Shown: one piece after another, positions 59,801 through 64,000 of the stretch
Position numbering within the stretch: position 1 is the first letter of the stretch
Layout of the letters: every line of letters begins with the position of its first letter
NCBI RefSeq assembly: GCF_000699445.3
Contig: NW_026137047.1
Coordinates: 1 to 64,000 of the forward strand
Length of the DNA stretch: 64,000 nt
Origin: Schistosoma haematobium
Taxonomy: Eukaryota > Platyhelminthes > Trematoda > Strigeidida > Schistosomatidae
Direction: 5' to 3'
Notes under the pieces: generated by a model
Database searches by the model: none
The model's input: the letters and a program-made list of their open reading frames with translations, nothing else
What the model was told of the DNA's origin: nothing
Made by a program: the position numbers and the translations under genes

Positions 59801-62800
59801 CGTAACGTATCCACTCGATGAGTATTATTTCATTATATATATTAGTGTACAGCCATGATGAAAAACTAATTGAAAAGAAAAATCTCACATTCATTTTGAA
59901 TTATATAATGGAAGAGAAAAATATTTTTGTAAAACTCAAAAAGTATAGTTCCTATTGAACATAGTACTCGATCAATATTGGATACAATCATTTAGTTGGT
60001 TTAGTAATGAAAATATCCTCTGTTGTATTATTTGTAAATATAAATTTATTGTCTCAGTAAAAGGTGTTTATTAATTGATGAATATATATTTAAATTATTT
60101 ATTGTATGTTATATGTTAAATATTCCCTGTTTTCGAAGTATATATTTATTGGTATATTTATTCTTAGCGTAGGGCATCACATTCATCACTTGATAAAGAA
60201 AGACAGTTTTGGAAACGGAAACAAACTCAAGAACGAATGCAAAAGTATGATGTTATTTTAAAAAAAAATCGATTTCGAATTTGCAAATTTTTCTAGTCTT
60301 TCGGTAGTTAACTGTATCATCTGTTTAAGTGGTTTTTTATTATGGAGATTTTACATGAAACCAAGGAATACTGGTTGTTTAGGTTGCCCTATTTAGAAAC
60401 TTGTTAATAATATACAGCAAAATACAAGAAATCACTGATGAATATGGATTTAGACTGCTCTTTATCACAAATTATCAAAAGTTTAAAATGTCAACTCTAT
60501 GCTTTCACGTTGCTGCGTTTTATCTCTGTTGAACTCTTGGCTATAATAGGAATCTAGAAGTACAGTGAAACACTTGTCCAACATTCCTCCGTTCACTAGC
60601 TATTATCAACTTGTGAGAAATGTATTTTTTTAATAATGATATCTGGTAAAGGGTAAATATTAAAGTTTAGAAAATAATTTGAAGAAAAACGTGGTAGTCT
60701 TGCCGTAATAGCTCATTGTGAATACTATTTTATGAAAGTAATTAACATTGTTTTTTTGGTTTCTATGAGCAATACTTTGTGTGTATATATCACCCCGCTT
60801 ACTAGTAGAATGTTTATACTATAAACACAGGAGTTTAAATCTTTTTACAATTACTTTTCTGTTTATCATGTGCACACTAATTTGTGCTCGGTGTAATGAT
60901 CACATTTCTGTTTAGTTCTTTATTCTCACACAATCATTTATCAAATTTTATGAACGATATGGATTTAAGTACAACTACATAATAACCCTATGGCTCAATA
61001 AGAGTAGATGGGTTAATTTTTAATTGAGAGATTGACTTTACAAACAAATATCAACACGTAGGAAACGTTAATTTTTGCATAATATGAAAACAAGACTTAT
61101 CATATGAACAGTTTTGAAATATGATGGGATGCCTGTTTATTGGAAAATATTTATTCTAGATAACCACTAATAAAAATAACAACAATTTTCTACATGAGTA
61201 CTGCAACTCAATAATCCTGTACAGATTTATCGAATAAGTTTTATACCATAATAACTGTTAGATAGTATTCACTTCCCTGAACAGAAGTTACTTACTTACG
61301 CTTGTTACCCCTTATAGAGGAGCATAGGCCATTCACCAGCATTCGCCATCCAACCGTGTCCTGGACAATCCTTTCCAGCTCCTTCCAGTTGTTATTCATC
61401 CTTTCCATATCTGCTTTCATTTCCCGACGTAATGTGTTCTTTGGCCTTCCTCTTTTCCGCCTTCCTTCAGGATTCCAAGTTGTCGCTTGCCTCTTGATGC
61501 AGTCTGATGATTTCCCCAATGTATGTCCTATCCACTTCCAACGTCTTTTACTAATTCTCTCTTCAGTTCAAAGCTGGTCTTTTCTCTCCAACAGTTGACT
61601 GTTGTTGATGGCATCCGATCAACAGACATTGATTATCTTGCGTAGACAATTGTTTGCAAATATTTGTACTTTTTCGATGATGGTTGTAGTAGTTCTCCAA
61701 GTTTCAGCTCCGTACGGTAGAACTGTTTTGACGTTCGTATTAAAGATTATGACTTTAACGTTGGCTTTTTATTTTGAGTTTTATATGTTATACAACTGTA
61801 GGAATGCAGACCATGCTTTGCCAATCCTTGCCTTTACGTCTGCATAAGATCCTTCTCGTTCATCGGTGATTCTGTTCAGGTACGTGAAAGACCCCACCTT
61901 TTCCAGAGCTTCTCCATCGAGTGTGATTGGGTTGATGTTCTCTGTGTTGTGTTTGAGGATGTTGCTTTTTCATTTGTGTATGTTGATGCCTACTGATGCG
62001 AAGGCTGCTGCTACAGTGATTATGTTGACCTGCACTTACTGGTTTGTGTGGGATAGAAGAGCCAGGTTATCTATGGGGTTTAAATCGCCTAGTTGCGTAC
62101 AAGCTGCTTATTGTATTCCGTGCCCTCCCTCAAATGTGGAGATCTTCATAATCCAGTCAACCTCCAGAAGAAAGAGAAAAGGAGGAGAGTAGGCAGCTTT
62201 GCCTGACTCCGGTCCTCATTTAGAATACATCTGTGAGCTACCCTCCATGAATGACTTTGCAGTGTAATCCATCATAAGAGTTCCGTATGATGGTGACAAT
62301 CTTCTCAGTTACATCATAGCGTCGAAGAGGGTTCTATAAGCTTCTCCTATCCACACTGTTAAGGAAGTTGACATGTAGTGACGAGTTCCATTCGAACGAT
62401 TGTTTAAAAATGATCCGTAATGTTTCAATTCGGTCTGTACACGATCGATTCTTACGGAATCTGTCCTGTTGATCACAAAGTTGGGCGTCTACTTGATATT
62501 TCATCCGGTTCAGCAACACTGCTGAAAACCTTTCCTGGTACTGACAGTAGTGTGATGCCTGTGTCGTTCCCACATTTACTCCAATCTCCTTTCTTTGGCA
62601 TCTTGATGAGATATCTTTCTTTCCAGACTGTTAGCACTTGTTCGTCCTCCCAAATCGTCCTAAATAGAACGTGGAGCATATTTGCAGTGGCTTCTATATC
62701 TGACTTCAATGCTTCAGTCGGTATACTGTTAGGTTCTACTGCTTCCCCACCCTCGATATGTCTGACGGCCATCCTGATTTCTTCCGTCGTTGGTGGAGTG

Positions 62801-63660
62801 ACTTCTATAGGGAGGTCTGTAGGTGCTACTTCAATATCCGGTGGATTCAATGGAAATAGTCTATTTAAGAGTTCCTCGAAGTACTCTACCCATCTGTTCT
62901 TCTTTTCTTGAATCTCAATGATTGAATTACCTTCTTTTTACGTGACTGGTCTCTCTGGTTTACTATATTTCCCCGTCAATTTCTTCGTTGTGTCATAAAG
63001 TTGTTTCATGTTTCCTTCTCTTGAAGCTTCTTTCGCTGTCGTTGCTAGCTCTTCCAAGTATTTCTGCTTGTCAACTCTAATGCTCCGCTTCACTTGTTTG
63101 TTTACTCCTGTGTATTCAGCTTGTGCCTTGACTTTCTTTTCTCTTGTTCGGCCGTTGTTAATTTCTGTCTTCTTTTTCTTTCTTTCTTGAATCCTTTTCA
63201 GGGTTTCGATAGAAATCCATTGCTTATTATGATGCTCCTTGTGGCCCAGTACTTCCTGACACTTTGAAGTTAGTGCTTATTTGATCCCTTTTCAGTTATC
63301 CTCCATAGTAGTTTCTTTTCCTGTGAGTAGATCTTGTTAATCTTGAAATTTGTTCTTGTTCGGCTGTTGTTAATTGCTGTCTTCTTTTCTCGAATCTTTC
63401 TCAGAGTTTGGATAGATATCCATTCATTATGATCTGAACCGAAGTAGGTGGCAAAAGTTTTAAAATCATCGGCTTAATATTTAGATATTGCATGTATGAA
63501 CTACGTGATAATAGAACAATAATGATTATTTTTGCTATTGTAACTGATATAGTGATGAAAGAGAACGTGCACAAAAATGTTATGAAGAGAAGCTAAACAA
63601 AGTTGAAAAACACAGAAATCAAATTTTGAAAGAAAAAGAAAGAAATATGATTACGGCCCA
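44819..63660 (+). CDS. CCDC177: CCDC177-like coiled-coil protein, continues past window
   Basis: Nine exons join in phase: 44819-44944 (ATG), 44978-45086, 45118-45219, 45261-45288, 53184-53289, 54591-54704, 56246-56335, 60168-60244 and 63553-63660. The last ends in phase 2 at GTAAGT, so more exons follow. The N-terminus [31 protein letters not shown] and [17 protein letters not shown] matches the conserved start of CCDC177 proteins as I recall them ([10 protein letters not shown] block, then a charged helix). Later exons are Ser-rich, then strongly charged and helical ([15 protein letters not shown], then [18 protein letters not shown]), fitting a long coiled coil. Molecular function is not known. 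The first three introns are 31-41 nt; exon 4 is a 28-nt microexon. The intron after 54704 begins GCAAGT (GC-AG type). The 7.9-kb fourth intron holds nested LINEs. Confidence 0.8.
46303..47007 (-). pseudogene. CR1 endonuclease domain remnant
   Basis: About 234 codons are open on the minus strand. [10 protein letters not shown], the catalytic Glu in [20 protein letters not shown] (intact GDFN motif) and a decayed C-terminus correspond in order to the endonuclease of the CR1 at 35053. The SDH motif region is out of frame. The first residues ([10 protein letters not shown]) are in-frame leader, not a confirmed start. Confidence 0.75.
47083..48969 (-). mobile_element. RTE-clade LINE copy with internal deletion
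   Basis: It starts (minus strand) with the same 5' leader end as the full-length RTE at 33216 and finishes at a TAAG-like 3' end near 47083. The endonuclease part (about 48700-47850) is broken by frameshifts. The frame then passes from RKPERPVK directly into [15 protein letters not shown] near 47500, so the whole reverse-transcriptase core has been deleted. The flanks CACCGTTTC (about 47073) and CTCCGTTCC (48970-48978) may be a diverged target duplication. Confidence 0.82.
49440..49760 (+). mobile_element. 3' fragment of RTE-type LINE (38-kb family)
   Basis: Plus-strand frames give [17 protein letters not shown] and then [32 protein letters not shown] and QSQWRRY. These correspond to the C-terminus of the element at 38162-39815 (ARRALFADAETGWKK, RLPGWGPRDGATQWLETL). 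A 3' UTR-like AT-rich part follows. Confidence 0.75.
50501..51965. other. Intron sequence, no feature recognised
   Basis: AT-rich intron of the CCDC177-like gene. No exon or repeat could be supported. Confidence 0.45.
51966..52399 (-). mobile_element. 5'-truncated CR1 copy, nearly identical to 37.5 kb
   Basis: On the minus strand this repeats 37490-37916 of the CR1 element with only a few differences (for instance a C-terminal GQD becomes CQD) and ends with the same ACTGAAG-type tail. The retained open part encodes [18 protein letters not shown] through LDLHWKAM. Such similarity between a truncated and a near-full copy indicates recent activity of the family. Confidence 0.9.
52400..53183. 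other. Intron sequence upstream of exon 5
   Basis: AT-rich; it ends in a good acceptor (TTTTCTTATTTTCAG). No repeat recognised. Confidence 0.5.
53600..53815 (-). repeat. Sm-alpha-like SINE, minus strand
   Basis: The minus strand shows a tRNA-like head with an exact B-box match, GGTTCAAATCC (53703-53693), and an A-box-like TTAGTGGTCTAGACATTAAG. A damaged hammerhead follows: CTGAGGA and GAAA remain, but the second strand of stem II (GGAC) is lost and stem I is mismatched. Its 5' head TTCGTGGATTGGTTGAAGTT matches the copy at 58.3 kb. Confidence 0.8.
54136..54480 (+). repeat. (CAGT)n followed by repeat-like segment
   Basis: A CAGT tetranucleotide run (about 54136-54152) leads into ~330 bases that are GC-richer than the surrounding intron, including a B-box-like TCAATTCAAATCCC. 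It is single-copy within this window; its identity as an interspersed repeat is inference. Confidence 0.4.
54705..56245. other. Intron 6 of CCDC177-like gene
   Basis: It starts GCAAGT and ends TTTTAG. No repeat or additional exon was recognised. Confidence 0.5.
56500..58010 (-). mobile_element. LINE fragment with YVDD reverse transcriptase
   Basis: Minus-strand, 5'-truncated LINE with a (TAAA)n-type 3' end near 56500. Broken frames give [55 protein letters not shown] (catalytic YVDD) and [12 protein letters not shown], then a C-terminal domain ending near 56665. The order and motifs fit a Jockey/CR1-group RT. It is distinct from the other LINEs here. The frames are separated by stops and frameshifts, so it is inactive. 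It lies in intron 7 of the CCDC177-like gene. Confidence 0.8.
58172..58575 (+). repeat. Sm-alpha-like SINE flanked by inverted tail
   Basis: The SINE body runs from about 58299 to 58575, with A-box GGCTCAGTGGTCTAATGG (58343-58360), B-box GGTCCGAGTCC (58394-58404), the hammerhead at 58429-58474 and a 3' tail. In addition, 58172-58201 is the reverse complement of tail segment 58497-58526 with 2 mismatches in 30, so an inverted piece of tail precedes the SINE. The best-preserved copy of the family in this window. Confidence 0.85.
58429..58474 (+). ncRNA. Hammerhead ribozyme, core complete
   Basis: GCACTG (58429-58434) pairs with CAGTGC (58469-58474) as stem I. The core CTGAGGA (58435-58441) matches CUGANGA. 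Stem II is GTCC/GGAC (58442-58445, 58453-58456) with a 7-base loop; GAA follows at 58457-58459. Stem III is ACG/CGT (58460-58462, 58465-58467) with a 2-base loop. Cleavage would follow U58468 (GUU triplet). All invariant residues are present. Such short stem III hammerheads are known from schistosome Sm-alpha repeats. Confidence 0.8.
59285..59790 (-). mobile_element. ~0.5-kb repeat, relative of 22554
   Basis: The left ~130 bases match the left arm of the 22554-23167 repeat (GGTACAAGGAGGCACCAAA), and the middle matches its core (GTTCATACGCCATTTGT). The right inverted arm is missing. On the minus strand the copy ends in a (TAAA)n tail, as a retroposed SINE would. The open frames here are by-products of the repeat. 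Confidence 0.75.
61287..63425 (-). mobile_element. Old RTE-clade LINE, 5'-truncated
   Basis: Minus-strand copy with the TAAG-type 3' end at about 61287 and RT and C-terminal remains: [22 protein letters not shown] fingers, [31 protein letters not shown], then [18 protein letters not shown]. The active site FADD reads PIDN near 62085, so the enzyme is dead. The endonuclease region is missing. At the 5' side, 63349-63425 repeats about 63140-63225 (a local duplication). Confidence 0.82.
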
Positions 63661-64000
63661 GTAAGTTTCATAGATGAGTAAACGTAATTATACGAATATA
63701 TATGATGGTTTTACAATCAATATTCATTGGAATTTTAAAAAGATACAAAACTCATTATCGCTATTAATGTTAAGTGGTTGAAGGTATTAGGTAGTAATCT
63801 TAGACTTCTTACTTCATTCTTGTTAATATTCAATACTTTTAATCTCCAAATTATATATACAGTTCTTTCAAAAATAGTTATGTCTTCTGAAAATTGTTTG
63901 GATTTGAACTCGTGGTTCCCGTCCATAATCGAGTAATCAGACTCTTCACCTCAGTCATCCTAGAATATTATCGAATCGGTTGTTTTGTCATGATTCATAC

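Overview
This is an AT-rich eukaryotic window from a blood fluke, most likely a Schistosoma species; I cannot name the species. The evidence is the combination of hammerhead-bearing, tRNA-derived SINEs of the Sm-alpha type, RTE- and CR1-clade LINEs like those of schistosomes, TRC-type (CACTA-like) DNA elements whose ends begin CCC, and genes with several 31-41 nt introns. No rRNA, canonical tRNA or CRISPR array was seen.

Host genes, left to right: (1) a single-exon CD225/dispanin-like membrane protein with a Gln/His-rich N-terminus (5142-6200, +). (2) A small two-exon, 73-residue gene I do not recognise (20042-20381, +). (3) A six-exon PHAX gene, the snRNA export adaptor (20802-26173, +), whose fourth intron has taken up two repeat elements. 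(4) An open segment of unknown identity on the minus strand (28914-29501). (5) A probable terminal exon on the minus strand (43796-44134), identity unknown. (6) A CCDC177-like coiled-coil gene (44819 to beyond 63660, +). Nine exons were pieced together by reading frame and splice phase, including a 28-nt microexon and a probable GC-AG intron.

Mobile DNA fills most of the rest. 6716-7682 and 13174-15877 are TRC/CACTA-like elements; the second carries a nine-exon gene of 325 codons that is open throughout. 29999-33216 is a full-length RTE element with 12-bp target duplications but three stop codons. 33600-37935 is a decayed CR1 with a PHD-finger ORF1. 38162-39815 is a 5'-truncated RTE of another family. 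40930-43290 is a CR1/Jockey-like copy. Inside the introns of the CCDC177-like gene lie a CR1 copy split by an RTE insertion (45765-50500), a 5'-truncated CR1 almost identical to the one at 37.5 kb, SINEs, a LINE with a YVDD active site, and a badly decayed RTE.

Short non-autonomous families include Sm-alpha-like SINEs (530-730, 838-960, 4772-5039, 53600-53815, 58172-58575), a 271-278 bp inverted-repeat MITE (two copies), and a ~0.6-kb repeat whose end is shared with the 3' tail of the RTE-type LINE at 38 kb, suggesting a LINE/SINE partnership. The most notable points are the intact spliced gene inside the TRC-like element, the SINE hammerhead at 58429-58474 that keeps all core residues, and the two-base disruption in PHAX exon 1.
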